From Symsagittifera roscoffensis (lineage: Eukaryota; Xenacoelomorpha; Acoela; Convolutidae): a stretch of DNA of 64,000 bases. Location of the stretch: positions 46,516,276 through 46,580,275 of the forward strand of contig NC_087069.1 in the NCBI RefSeq assembly GCF_963678635.1, read 5' to 3'. Of this stretch, positions 34,850 through 46,125 are shown one piece after another; positions within the stretch are counted from its first letter, which is position 1; each line of letters opens with the position of its first letter. The notes below the pieces were generated by a model. The model was not told the origin of the DNA, made no database searches, and was given only the letters and a program-made list of their open reading frames with translations. The position numbers and the translations under genes were made by a program.

Positions 34850-36135
34850 TTTCAAAATGTAAGTGGATTCCACTTACAAAAAATTATGCGGATTCCGCGT
34901 ACAAATACGTAAATAAATAACGTAAATTTTGTCGGCACATTTGTTTTTCCGGGGATTCCGCAAGATGCGAATATATCAAATTGTACTGTATTTTTCAATT
35001 GTAAGTGGATTTCAAAAAAGGTAAGTGGAATCCGCAAAAATAAGTGGAATCCGCAAAGTTTGTAGGCGGAATCCGCAAATGCAAGTGGATTCCGCAATCT
35101 GTAATTGGATTCAGAGTTTGTTTATTACTGAACTTGCAAATGAAAAATTAAAAATTAGAGTTGGAATTCTTATCCATAGCAATGCAAAATTTAAAGGCTA
35201 GGTTTTAACCATTATCAACAATATCCACGAAAAAATCTCAAAAAATTTGTAATTTAATCGTTCGATGTCATTTTATACTGTTTTGGAAACACAACACCGA
35301 ATACAATCAATATTTTCAGTCATTGGGTTGAGAGTGTACGGAAACACAACACGAAATGTATTGCCGTTTTAGGTCACTATTTGGGATTGCATCAATCCCA
35401 AGTACAGGTCAGTATTTGGGATTCCATCAATCCAAAATACTTATGATCTAGCAGATTCCGATTCTAGTAAATTTGATTCGAAGTTGAGATCGAAGTTGAC
35501 AAGATTCAAGATCGAAGTTGGGCTGACAGGAACTGAGACCAAAATTTTGGTATTTCAACTAGTAGTTGATCAATGTAGTAATTGAGATTGGTTTTTCTGG
35601 TGACCAGTAAATAATTTCTTTAAATTTAAACGCTTTAATAAACATGTACATATATGTAAGCGGAACCCGCGAACAAAAAGCGGATTTAACTTACAGCTTG
35701 CGGATTCCGCGTACAGTTGCGGAATCCGCAACAGATCAGTTTAAGCAAACAAATGTCCTATTAATTGTTTGTGTATTCCACAAACTGTTCTGTTTTCCGC
35801 AAATACAGTTTCGGATTGCGCAGAATAGCCTACTTGTGGGGCAATTTTGAGCGGTACAGAGTTTTAGGTACGTTTTGTGGAACTCAAAACAGCGAGGAAG
35901 ATCAATGAAAAGTAGCAAAATGCGGACTCCGCGACAAATCTGATTTGGCCTGTTGCGTTATCCGCTTACTTTGCACAGAATGCAGTTTGTTTAATAGTTA
36001 TACTGAATTCGCCAACTGTAAGTGGATTCCACAAAAAGTAGGTGAAATCCGCAAATGTAAGAGGAATCCACAATGTTTGTAAGCTGAATCCGCAAATGTA
36101 AGCGGATTCCGCAAACAGTAAGTGGATTCAGAATT
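34850..36135. repeat. Arrays of GCGGAWTCCGC, right arm
   Basis: Clusters at 34860-35110, 35655-35800 and 35900-36130 of GCGGATTCCGC, GCGGAATCCGC and variants, spaced as in the left arm and separated by words like GTAAGTGGATTC. Confidence 0.8.
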
Positions 36136-36299
36136 TTTGCTCATAACTAAACTTGCTTATTGAACAATTAAAAGCTAGAGCTGGAATTCTTATCTATAGC
36201 AACGCGGAGTTTAAAGGCAAGGACTTAACCAATGTCAGTGGAATCCACGAACAAATTTCAAAACAGTTGTACAATAAATCTGTGGATGTCACCTTTTAA

Positions 36300-37060
36300 T
36301 ATTTTGGAAACACAACACCGTATAAATTCAAATTTTGGAGTCATTGTGTTGAGATTATAGGGAAAAACAAGACAGAGTATATCGCCAAATTAGGTCAGTA
36401 TCTGGGACTGCACCAATCCCAAATACTGATTTTGGAAGCATTACGCCGAGTAATTTCAATATTTAGAGTCATTGGTTTGAGAGTGTATGGAATCAAAACA
36501 CACAGCGTATCGCAAATTTAAAAAATGTCTTGGTACTGTGTCAATCCAATCCCAAATACTGATTTTGGTAGCTTAACGCCGAATAAATTCATAGTAGTAG
36601 TAATTGGATTGAGAATGTTTGGAAACACAACGCACATCATTTCGCCAAATTAAGTCAGTATTTGAGAATGCGCCAATACCAAATACTGAGTTTCGAAGCA
36701 TAACGCCGAACAAATTCAATAGTTAGACTCATTGAATTGAGAGTGTATGGAAACAAAACACACAGCATATCGCCAATATAAATCATGATTTGGGACTGCG
36801 TCAATCGCAAATACTGACTTTGGATGCCTAACGCCGAATAAACTCAATAATTGTAGTAATTGGCTTGAGAGTATTTGGAAACACAACGCACATCATTTCT
36901 CCAATTTAGGTCAGTATTTGGGACTGCGCCAAACCCAAAGACTGAGTTTCGAAGCATAACGCCGAACAAATTCATAAGTTAGACTCACTGAATTGAGTGC
37001 ATAGTGTGTATGGAAACAAAAACACACAGCATATCGCCAATTTAAGTCATTATTTGGGAC
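36300..37060 (-). repeat. 128-bp tandem satellite, right arm
   Basis: Inverted counterpart of 17800-18560; AACACACAGCATATCGCC and variants recur at near-128-bp spacing. It ends abruptly near 37060 in mid-unit, where unrelated sequence begins. Confidence 0.88.
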
Positions 37061-37310
37061 TGACTCTCCTCTCTTACTGCAGGTTTTGTTTGAGAAAAGA
37101 CCAAAAACGTTTAAATCTAGGGAAAAAAATCCAATCCAAATGTTTTGTACTTTCGGAAACACAGAATTTAAATGATAAAAAAGCTGAGGGGGGGGGCAGT
37201 TATAGAAATGAGATGACAAATGGGACAGTTTGAAAACAATGAAAAAAATAAGGGGAGAAGGCATTTCTTTAGTGCCGATCTCATGAGCTCAACCTAAGAC
37301 TTTTTTCGAA

Positions 37311-38225
37311 CTCCCACAATTTGGAACAATTTCTAAGACGGATTAACTCTCCGCTTACGCGTTAATAGCGCGAAATATATAGCGCGTTAATTGTCCCAAA
37401 TTGGCCAAAATGGCAATCTTTAAACCCCCGTAACTTTACGAAAAACGATCACAGGTGAAATATCTTTTCAAATTTGAGCTCAGGGCAACAATACCTTTCG
37501 AATGATATAAAAAAAACTCCGTGAAAAATGGCTAGTTAAAAAGTCGAAATTCGTCTGAAGAAAAAGAAACCCACCCCGAGCACAAATATCGAAAGTCGGA
37601 ACAAAAATAGGTTTTCAAAATTGAAATTCAAATGTGGTGGAATGGAAAAAAGCCAATGAACTTAACTGCGGGAAGTGTTTGGCACCAGTATTTGTTCCGA
37701 CTTTTGATACGAAAATAACGGAATATTTGTTCTCGGGGTGGGTTTTTTTTTCTTCAGACAAATTTCGACTTTTTAACTAGCCATTTTTGACGGAATTTTT
37801 TTTATATCATTCGAAAAGTATTGTTGTCCTGAGCTCAAATTTGAAAAAATATTGCACCTGTGATCATTTTTCGTAAAGTTATGGTGGTTTAAAGGTTGCC
37901 ATTTTGGCCAATTTGGGACAATTAACGCGCTATATATTTCGCGCTATTAACGCGTGAGCGGAGAATTAATCCGTCTTAAAATCGTTCCAAATTGGTTGAA
38001 AGAAGCTTATTTGCCGTAATTGATTTGTTACACGGAGCGAAATCTATCCTTTTATACTTTGTATGGTGTGTGGGGGATGATTTTCAAAAAAAAAAATCAA
38101 ATTTTAGAAAAAAAAGTTTCATTTTGTTTTTTCTTACATTTAATTTTTTAATGTTATTACTGCTCCATAAAACCTTAAAAGGCAGTCGGAACATTCAAGG
38201 CTTCGCCCTGATACGAGTAGTTTTG
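37311..38225. mobile_element. Foldback element abutting the palindrome
   Basis: Inverted arms 37311-37620 and 37690-38010: both have TTCTAAGACGGATTAA/TTAATCCGTCTTAAAAT, CGCGTTAATAGCGCG, CCAAAATGGCAA, and a CACCCCGAGCACAAATA word, in opposite orientation. The outer right part carries the family end (AAAAGGCAGTCGGAACATTC, then GATACGAGTAGTTTTGTTTG); the outer left part is missing. Same family as 9749-11860. Confidence 0.8.
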
Positions 38226-38323
38226 TTTGTATTTATAGATTTTTTGCGTTTCTTCGCAAATTTCGAGTTTTATATTTTCAAGGTTGTTTTAGAAAAATAG
38301 CCAAGAAATTTGCATGTAAATCT

Positions 38324-38425
38324 TAACGAGGGGCACAACAGCGGTTCGCCGTGAAGAGCTGAACAACTCGTATGTTGGTCCTTTCCCTTGTGGATAAATC
38401 GTCTTAACTTAAGTTATTATGACTA
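38324..38425 (+). repeat. Short interspersed repeat, copy 1
   Basis: AGCGGTTCGCCGTGAAGAGC, then ACTCGTATGTTGGTCCTTTC. Reverse-complement copies lie at 46485-46575 and 50450-50550. The GGTTCG core could be a decayed tRNA-type B box, but the rest does not fold as a tRNA by eye. Confidence 0.6.
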
Positions 38426-38700
38426 GATGAGTGATACAATGTAAATTATGAACAACAAATCTGTTCACATAAGTTAGTATAGCCAATGCGAAGTTGCATT
38501 GCACTCTGGCAACGCTAAAACTGTGTTTTAGAACTGAAGCTTAAGTGTAGGTGGGAAACTGGAGAAGAGCCGCATTTATAATCAAAGTATTTCATCTCAA
38601 TCATTCTGTAACAAAGAAAATTGAACCAATATTGACAAAAAATGTTGATATTTTGACCTCTAAAAATCAAAAATCAAGATTCAAGTTTTGCCATTTCTAA

Positions 38701-39065
38701 ATGCGTAACCAAGTTCTAGTGGCTGTTTTCGTTATTGCAGCTAAAATTTTACTGGCTGACAAAAATTGTGTAAAACCGACCTTCGATAAAACTTACCAAA
38801 AAGAGTATTCGTTTTTTGACAGTGTTGAATCAATGAACAAAAGAGAAAATGTTGATGAAAAATCGTGTTTGAGAACGCGAGTCAGCGCGCAATTTGTTCT
38901 ACTTTTAGGAAATTGTGTATATCCAGTTATTATTCCTGAAAATGCTGAATTCATTGACCCGGGGTTGCTAATTTTGGGAGGTTTATGGAACCAAAACTTC
39001 GAGTTCATAAAAACGTGGGAGCGAAAACTGGATCATAACACTTCCGTTCATTTATCAGATAATAG
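38701..39065 (+). CDS. Secreted-protein gene exon 1 (signal peptide)
   Basis: 121 codons plus two bases. The ATG at 38701 follows AT-rich leader sequence and is the only start that includes the hydrophobic signal segment. Unspliced, the frame would run only 16 more codons to a stop at 39111. Confidence 0.75.
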
Positions 39066-42000
39066 GTATGTTTGCAGGATTTTTTTCAGTTCTACCTTTG
39101 ATTTTGTCTGAACTTTGATTTAAAAAGCCTTTTGCAAATGTCGTTTCTTAGTCAAAATTGTAATAAACCAATAATTGTTCACAGTGAAAAAATGAACAGA
39201 TTCTTAACAAATAGTTTTTTCATGTAAAATGCCATATGAACAGCAAATTTAGGCATTTTCTATTCTTTTTTCTGAGGGTGTGAGAAACCTAAACAAGAGC
39301 CATTTTTTTACAATTGACGATTTTAGCTAGGTAAACTGGTGGACAAAATTAAACGCAAATGAAGTTGTTTTTTCTCTGTAACTTACAAAATTTGTAAGAA
39401 TTTCACCAAAAATTTTACTTCGACCGACTGTGAATGATCTGAACTACCCTCTCTTAAAATCTGGATTTTTGACTTGAAGAGTTTACCAGTTTTTTCCGGG
39501 TTTTACAATATTGTAATAGTTTCACAGTTTGTAATAATTCTTACGACGGTGTGAAAAATAAAAAACAACAGAATTGAGGATAGTTGTCATACTGATCAAC
39601 GCAATTATCTCGTTTAAAAAGTTTCACATCGCATGATCAAACTTTAATACTCCGTTTCTTCTCAAAAAAGGTTCGATAGCGTAGAAAATTTATTTAAAAT
39701 GGTAAAAGCTGGTAATTTCAAACCCCGAAAAAACTGGCCAGTGCTTCAAATAAAAAAATTACTTTAAGAGAGGGTATTTCAGACCTTTTGCAGTCAGTTA
39801 ATGGAAAATTTTTAATGAAATTTTTATCAAATGTTGTCCAGAATGGTCCTTTAAATTAAACATTTTAAAGAGTAAAATGGTAGCTTTGCGTTCAATTTTG
39901 TCCACTACTTAACCTGTGTAATTTTAATGATCAATGTTACTTAACCGCCGATGTTACCAATCTTTTTTTTGCTCGTACTCAGGAAGATTCCTTACACTCC
40001 CCCCCCTTAACACGCACATACATAAACACACACAACACACACATACAAACAAGTGCAAATATTCATATCCCACTTATTTTTTTTGTTGAACTTTAGTTAT
40101 GGTTCTTTTCTAGTTTTCCAACACTAGACTAGCTCATACTTATTTTTATTTCCGACTTTGACATAATTAACAGCACCACTCTAACTGGGGTTTTTACTGA
40201 AATGTCACTGCAGATAACGTTTAGGGCTCTTTTACACACAATATCAGCTCTCCCTACGGTTCAATTTTTTGATTTTCATAGTTGTTTTCACACTAGTGGA
40301 CAAAAAAGCGCAAATTCAGGTTTTTACTTTCTAAAAAATTTATTTCCAGTGTCCATTTTGGACAGCATTCACTTCGATTTTCAGCATATATTTTTTTCAT
40401 AGACCAAGAGCAAATGATTACAGCTACCTTTTATCAAACCATCAAAATTTAGTTTCAAGTACACATGGCGACATTGAAAACGCAACAGCAATTTTTCAAT
40501 GAGCCATTTTTTTTATGTGATTGATTTGAGATTTTACAAAAACTCTGTGCATGATGTGGTTGATAGCAATAAAAATTGCTAGTTTGTCCAAAAAATAGGC
40601 TTAATAAAAAATTTTTTTTTTTTTTTGATTTTTTAAGGTCAAAAAACAAAAAAAAATGAAGGGTAAGCCATAAAATTACCTTTTTTTGTTTTCCAGGTTA
40701 ATTTCATGCATAATTTTTACAAAATTGTAATAGTTTCACAGTTTGTATTAATTCTTACGACGGTGTGAAAAATAAAAAACAACAGAATTGAGGATAGTTG
40801 TCATACTGATCAACGCAATTATCTCGTTTAAAAAGTTTCACATCGCATGATCAAACTTTAATACTCCGTTTTTTCTAAAAAAAGGTTTGATTCCGTAGAA
40901 AATTTATTACAAATGGCAAAAGCTGGTAATTTCAAAACCGGAAAAAACTGGCCAGTGCTTCAAATAAAAAAATTACTTTAAGAGAGTGTATTTCAGACCT
41001 TTTGCAGTCAGTTAATGGAAAAGTTTTGTTGAAAATTTTATCAAATGTTGTCCAGAGTGGTCCTTTAAAATAATCATTTTAAAGAGTAAAATGGTAGCTT
41101 TGCGTTTAATTTTGTCCACTTGTTTACCTGTGTAATTTTAATGATCAATGTTACTTAACCGCCGATGTTACCAATCTTTTTTTTTTGCTCGTACTCAGGA
41201 AGGTTCCTTACACCCCCCCCCTTATTACGCACATACATAAACACACACAACACACACATACAAACAAGTGCAAATTTTCATATCCCACTTGGTTTTTTTG
41301 TTGAACTTTAGTTATGGTTCTTTTCTAGTTTTCCAACACTAGACTAGCTCATACTTATTTTTATTTCCGACTTTGACATAATTAACAGCACCATTTTAAC
41401 TGGGGTTTTTACTGACATGTCACTGCAGATAAAGTTTTAAGCTCTTTTACACACAATATCAGCTCTCCCTACGGTTCAATTTTTTGATTTTCATAGTTGT
41501 TTTCACACTGGTGGACAAAAAAGCGCAAATTCAGGTTTTTACTTCGATTTTCAGCATATCTTTTTCATAGACCAAGAGCAAATGATTAGAGCTACCTTTT
41601 ATCAAACCATCAAAATTTAGTTTCAAGTACACATGGCGACATTGAAAACACAACAGCAATTTTTCAATGAGCCAATTTTTTTTATTTGATTGATTTGAGA
41701 TTTTACAAAAACTATGTGCATGATGTGGTTGATAGCAATAAAAATTGCTAAGTTGTCCAAAAATAGACTTAAAAAAAATTTGTTTTTCTTGACTTTTTAA
41801 GTTCATTAAACAAAAACAATGAAGGGTAAGCCATAAAATTACCTTTTTTGTTTTCCGGGTTAATTTCATGCATAATTTTTTTCAAGATTGCAAGGAAACT
41901 CGAATTTAGTAAAATCCAAATGTAAAGCAGTTGCTGAAATATTGCTTCAAACGCGTTATTCTGTAACATTTCACGATTTCTTAAATCTTTTGTATTTTGA

Positions 42001-43173
42001 GGAAAGTAGAATTTCACCCAGAGTTTTGAGGATTTCAATGTCGCCCAGTATACCTACCAACTTAACCCAGGTCTAGAAATAACAGATTTCTTCATCTGCA
42101 CTAAGTTGTGGATCAGAGTGAACTCTTTCTCAATTAAACGGAGTAAGAAATTGTTCATGTGACGTGAAACATTCTCAGTGACAAAATTGAAATAATCAGT
42201 TTGAAAAATTCATTAGAACCGACTGTTTCTTACTTTTTTTCGCGGATTGAAAAAGTTAGTGCATATGAGTAAATCTGGGAATTTCAGACCCGCACTACGT
42301 CAGTAAGTTTTTGCAACTAAAAATTAAAAGTTTTTTAGAAGGTAGCTCTGATTGTTTGCTCTTGGTCATTGTAAAAACTACTTGGAAATCCAAGTAAATG
42401 TTGACCAAAATGGACATTGAAACCAAACATTTTTGAGACTAAAAACAAAAACTTGTGCATAATTCTGTCCACTAGTGTATGTGATATGTAAGTTAAATGC
42501 GTGATATTGCGATGTAAAGTGTCTTGAAAAACAAATTTGTACACAATCGTTAGTTTATGTTTACCGCGTCAATTTTTATTGTATTTTGACAGATATGATT
42601 TTTTTTTAAAAATTGAATTTCAAATGTGAGGAAAAAGCGACAAAGATGTTCCAAATCTACCTCAATCAATGGCGGTTTTTAGAAAAAAAAAACATATGCA
42701 TTAGGAGGATTGTGGAATGGCTAGGCGCGCAATTTTGTGTCTGTATGTTCCTGGATTCCAGAGACAAGTCTGTAAAGATGTTAAAAATATGTAGGAACGA
42801 TCAAAGAAAAAGAAAGAACAATAAAAGAAGAACAAAGGGAGCGTCCTTGTTGCAGAATTCGCTTACAATTCACAAAATGCACAGTTGGGCCATGTAATGT
42901 GTTTACAAACCTAAGGTGTCTAATTTTTATTTCAGTATCCTATCTTTGGTAGACCTTGGAGCCAACCCTCTAGAGGGCCAAAATAAAGGCGATCAGACTC
43001 TAATTCTTCCCCCATGCAGTCCAAAGACGTCGGTTCTACAACATTCGCAAATATGGGTATTCTGGGAAGCCGTTCCAGTTGAAAGTGACATAAGTTTTCC
43101 TGAATCGAATATGATAAAAGTGGCGCAGAACCGATTTAGATGTGCTTCGGATATGGTCTGCGTAATGGGTTAA
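38701..43173 (+). CDS. Small secreted cysteine-containing protein (two exons)
   Basis: Exon 1 is 38701-39065 (365 nt) and exon 2 is 42936-43173 (238 nt); they join in phase 2 to give 200 residues. Exon 1 opens MRNQVLVAVFVIAAKILLAD, a clear signal peptide with cleavage likely just after ALLAD-type residues 19-21. The mature chain has about half a dozen cysteines (among them KNCVKP, EKSCLR, GNCVYP, PPCSP, RCASDMVC) and one N-glycosylation-like NTS. Donor AG|GTATGT and acceptor TTTATTTCAG| are good. AATAAA occurs at about 43267 and again shortly after. I do not recognise the family; the likely role is extracellular. The 3.87 kb intron is filled with MITEs and a tandem duplication. Confidence 0.72.
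39347..39908. mobile_element. Mariner-like MITE in intron
   Basis: Left end GGTGGACAAAATTAAACGCA is mirrored by the right end GCGTTCAATTTTGTCCACTA. GTGGACAAAATT-type inverted ends are typical of Tc1/mariner elements. No transposase frame. Confidence 0.65.
39510..41885 (+). repeat. 1.2-kb tandem duplication in intron
   Basis: Unit 1 (about 39510-40716) and unit 2 (about 40717-41885) share ACGACGGTGTGAAAAATAAA, the CA-rich microsatellite (40005-40050 and 41215-41265) and the TGATAGCAATAAAAATTGCT word, with an initial offset of 1214 bp. Unit 2 lacks about 46 bp near 41540. Minus frames at 40455-40649 and 41531-41869 are duplicated shadows. Confidence 0.88.
41498..42482. mobile_element. Mariner-like MITE, second type
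   Basis: ACACTGGTGGACAAAAAAGC at the left and ATAATTCTGTCCACTAGTGT at the right form inverted ends. The duplicated left end also occurs at about 40292 in unit 1 (ACACTAGTGGACAAAAAAGC). Confidence 0.5.
42620..42895 (+). repeat. Fragment of the palindrome's GCGGAWTCCGC-flanking segment
   Basis: GTATGTTCCTGGATTCCA, then AGACAAG..., matches the right arm at about 34810-34845 and, inverted, the left arm at about 20005-20035. A trailing CACAAAATGCACAGTTGGGC resembles the arm's TGTGCATT edge. It sits just upstream of the exon 2 acceptor of the secreted gene. Confidence 0.6.
42936..43173 (+). CDS. Secreted-protein gene exon 2
   Basis: Begins after TTTTATTTCAG and ends TAA at 43171. Encodes ILSLVDLGANPLEGQ ... 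RCASDMVCVMG; no domain recognised. Confidence 0.7.
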
Positions 43174-44200
43174 ACTCTTTTCCTTTTCCTCGTCCCAAAT
43201 TGAAAATCTCTCTGATGATAAAGTTTAAGCACATAGCGTCATCCATTCACTAGCATCATTTTTTAAAATAAAAAGTCTAAATAAATCCAAAGTTCAGTCT
43301 CAAGCTTTTTTCGCAGGAGATTTTGACCATGAGTTGATTCAAAGTCCATCGTTAATTGCGAGATAATTTAATCTTTCCAATTAAATTTGCCCATTTTGTA
43401 CAAAAAGTGACTGATTTTAGAGAATGTTCACAGGAAGGAGTAGTACTTATAGAACAAGTTATCTCAAATTGAGTACAAAGTTTCATCAAAAAGCTCTTTT
43501 TACCCCCCCCCCCCCCCCCCACACACACACACTTCAAATTTTTTATTTTATAGTTGTTTTACGAGTTATTATGACTAGATTTGCAAAGTTACGAAGTGAC
43601 GAAGGACGAACAATTCTGTTCACAAAATTTAGCTCACCATGCAAACTTTTTTAGCGTTGTGACATAGTTGGAATAGTTTTTCAAATTTTAAATTGAATTT
43701 TGAGATTGAAAATGAAAAAAAGCCGTCTAAAGTACGCAAACTGTACAAAATTCGTAGCATTGAAATCATTTTTTTTAGTTGCAAAACATATTAGGTTTTT
43801 TTCCGTTTTTTCTCACTTCAAAGTTTCGGTATGTTGAAATGGGAAGAAACGAGGTGAAAGCGAAAAAAAAACATCCAAGAGAACTAATTGTTTCAAATAA
43901 CTTGACACAAATTGCAAATCGTTTTGAGTTTTGCAATTCGATATGTATTTTTTTTTCAAAAATATGAACAAAAATCTTCAAAAATTTTTTTTTCCCGTTT
44001 ATAGAACTCGTACTCTTTAGTCTAATTTCATTTTTACCCGCTTTTTGTAAAACACTAAACTTTTAATTTACAACCGAAGTTTAGATTTTATCACTCGGCA
44101 ATACATACTACATCATTCTCACTTCAGATTCAGACAAAAATGAAATACAATTGACGCTATTGCTTCTTAAGTAGAAGAAATCAGATTTTAATGGGACAAG
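43174..44200. other. Gene-free stretch with poly-C/CA tract
   Basis: Probably includes the 3' UTR of the secreted gene (AATAAA near 43267). A run of 18 C at 43503-43520 is followed by (AC)6. Nothing else recognised. Confidence 0.5.
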
Positions 44201-44770
44201 CAATCCATTGAAATTCAGTGTACTTTTCTTGATGTATATAACAAAACATTTGCATCAGTTGATCACAAGTTCCTTAAACCAAGGTTATGATTACGGTATA
44301 AGAGGACCAGCATATGATATTCCAATTTTATTTTTATCTAAAAGTAATCAGCATATAAGCATCAACAGAATCAAATTGCCAAAGTCAAAATAAAGACAGC
44401 GGAATCACGCAGGGCTCAGTTTTGGGACCACCACTACTTTTCGTTCTCTTTATTTATGATATACAAAAATTGAATAAAAACAGAGACGCTTATCTCTATG
44501 CTGATGACACAGCCATTAAAATTCAGTCGGAAAACTCAATACTGATAAAAACTCTGAAAATACATTGACAAAAGCTCATTCTTGATTGGACGAAAGCACC
44601 TGACTTAAGCAACTGGCTGAAAGCAACTGACTTAAAACCTAAATAAAACCAAATTAGTTAAGTTCACAAAAAGGAATGAAAGATTAACTACTAATTTAAA
44701 ATGAACAAAGAAGAGATTGAGCAAAATTTCATTTTCAAATATTTGGATGAATCTCGTTGAAAAACTGGAA
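44200..44770 (+). mobile_element. LINE (non-LTR) reverse transcriptase remnant
   Basis: Translating with frame changes gives FLDVYNKTFASVDHKFLK (family: AFDTVDH), then GITQGSVLGPPLLFVLFIYD at 44401-44460 (family: G.PQGSVLGP.LF..YINDL), LYADDTAIKIQ at about 44490-44525 with the YADD catalytic box, and SNWLKATDLK near 44610-44640. This is the palm and thumb of a Jockey/CR1-type reverse transcriptase. Only this segment survives, with frame breaks. Confidence 0.85.
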
Positions 44771-44904
44771 TTTAAAAGTTAAATATAAGTTGTTAATACA
44801 AAGCTGAATTATTTATCAAGTGCGTAAAATTCTTTAAAAAACAGCAATAGCACCAAACTTACCAAACATGCGTTAAACCTGTTATTCACTCAGTTCACTC
44901 AGAA

Positions 44905-45250
44905 GCGAAGCTTTGCTTTGCAAACACTAGCCAGAACACTATAAAAATCAGCTCTATAAAGTGCAATAAAATAATATAAATGAGCCTCCAATTAGTGAAA
45001 TCAAATTAGTGAATTCGACTGTCTCGGATTCGGTCTGCGACCTAGATATAATGAGTCTCACGCCTTAACCACTCCGCCACGGACGCTTAATTAATCATAA
45101 ACACCAGCCACAAAAAATCAGAAAACAGATGCTAAGCAATTTTCAATGCTGCAAGGAAATTTCCATATAAGTGAAAACTTTCAATGCACACTTTTATTTG
45201 CAAGTTAGATTAGAAAAAGTGAAGTTTCGTTTTAATGCACGAACGCTCGC
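44905..45250 (-). mobile_element. tRNA-derived SINE, copy 1
   Basis: On the minus strand, 45090-45015 reads GCGTCCGTGGCGGAGTGGTT, then AAGGCG, GAGACTCATTATATCTAGG and GTCGCAGACCGAATCC: a tRNA-like A box (TGGCGGAGTGGTTAAGG), an anticodon-arm-like stretch and a decayed B box. Flanks on both sides (GAAGCGAAGCTTTGCTTTGC, CAGCTCTATAAAGTGC, and beyond 45090 AAACAGATGCTAAGCAATTT) recur in the other copies, so the repeated unit is larger than the tRNA part. Confidence 0.75.
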
Positions 45251-46125
45251 AAGCTTGCAAGTATGAATATGGCGTATCAAAATACGGTCGACTTCCAAAT
45301 CAAACTTTGACAAATTGATCTCGTTATCAACGGATCTAGAGTCTTAAACGTCATAAAAAAGTAAAGTTGGGGCATTATATTTCTTCAGTAAAAATGACTA
45401 AAAAACAAAATTTTTCAATTTTTTTTTTGCGAATTTTTTCAATTTCAAGTTTTTGATTCGCGAAATGGCGTTTGAAAGCTCAAAAACTAATTTATTCGAG
45501 TAAATTAAAATTAAGCATAAATAAGCTTTTGTAAACGGCCTAAATTAAGCATAAATAAGCGTTATTAGCTCGTATTTAGGCGAAAAAAAATATCCAACCA
45601 ATTTTTCTCAAAACTGGGAAAAAATTTCAAAGTTTTTTGATTTTTTGCGAATCACGACTGAAAGAGCTTCAATAAGATACATCACTCAACCCAATCCAAT
45701 GATTTTTTTGTGGTACCTGATTTTACATGGAAAACGAATTATTTCTGGTACCTGATTTTACATGGAAAAAAAAGAAAAAACTAGAACACCCGATTAAAAA
45801 GTTCCTCCCCATTTTCAATGGTCAGACCATCAAGGTCCGGCTAAGACACGACCCCAGACTTTATAGAAGGAACCTGGGAATAGGAAGGGGTGATTAGAAC
45901 GGCCATGCTAACTGATTAAAATTTTTTAAAACTAGTTTTTTCCCGAAAAAAGTCTATTCTGATTTGATAACGCTTGCTTATCGCAAGCGTAATTATGTTA
46001 AAAGCAAATTTTTTAAAAAATTTTTTTTATTTTTGATAATTCAGAGAAATATGTCAACCTGAAAAATCATATGAAAAATTGAAAATGTTTAAGAACGGTA
46101 TTAAAATGTAAAACAATTTCTTTAG
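45251..46125. other. Gene-free stretch
   Basis: AT-rich; a short local direct repeat GGTACCTGATTTTACATGGA occurs twice at 45713-45765 and TAAATTAAGCATAAATAAGC twice at 45500-45560. No coding frame or known element. Confidence 0.4.

Larger units (their letters stand above)
17790..37060. repeat. Very large imperfect palindrome
   Basis: The left arm (17790-28089) and right arm (28635-37060) are reverse complements in the same order over their whole length. Checkpoints: 28010-28089 with 28635-28720; 25347-26400 with 30370-31383; 24897-25165 with 31557-31835; 23030-23225 with 32690-32885; 22440-22860 with 33010-33450; 20440-20940 with 33900-34440; 19740-20060 with 34760-35115; 18720-19240 with 35640-36130; 17800-18560 with 36300-37060. 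The arms differ by scattered substitutions and by three blocks found only on the left (about 350, 745 and 830 bp), which account for the length difference. The right arm stops inside its satellite. Confidence 0.92.

Noticed and set aside
17790-37060. Palindrome as a polymerase-read foldback artefact
   Set aside because: Arms differ by many substitutions and three large indels, which a foldback of one molecule would not give. A false join of two haplotypes is not excluded and is listed as the main refutation test.
45015-45090. A functional tRNA gene
   Set aside because: A box is good, but the T arm is broken (GACCGAATCC instead of GGTTCGAATCC) and the unit recurs with conserved flanks, so it is a SINE.
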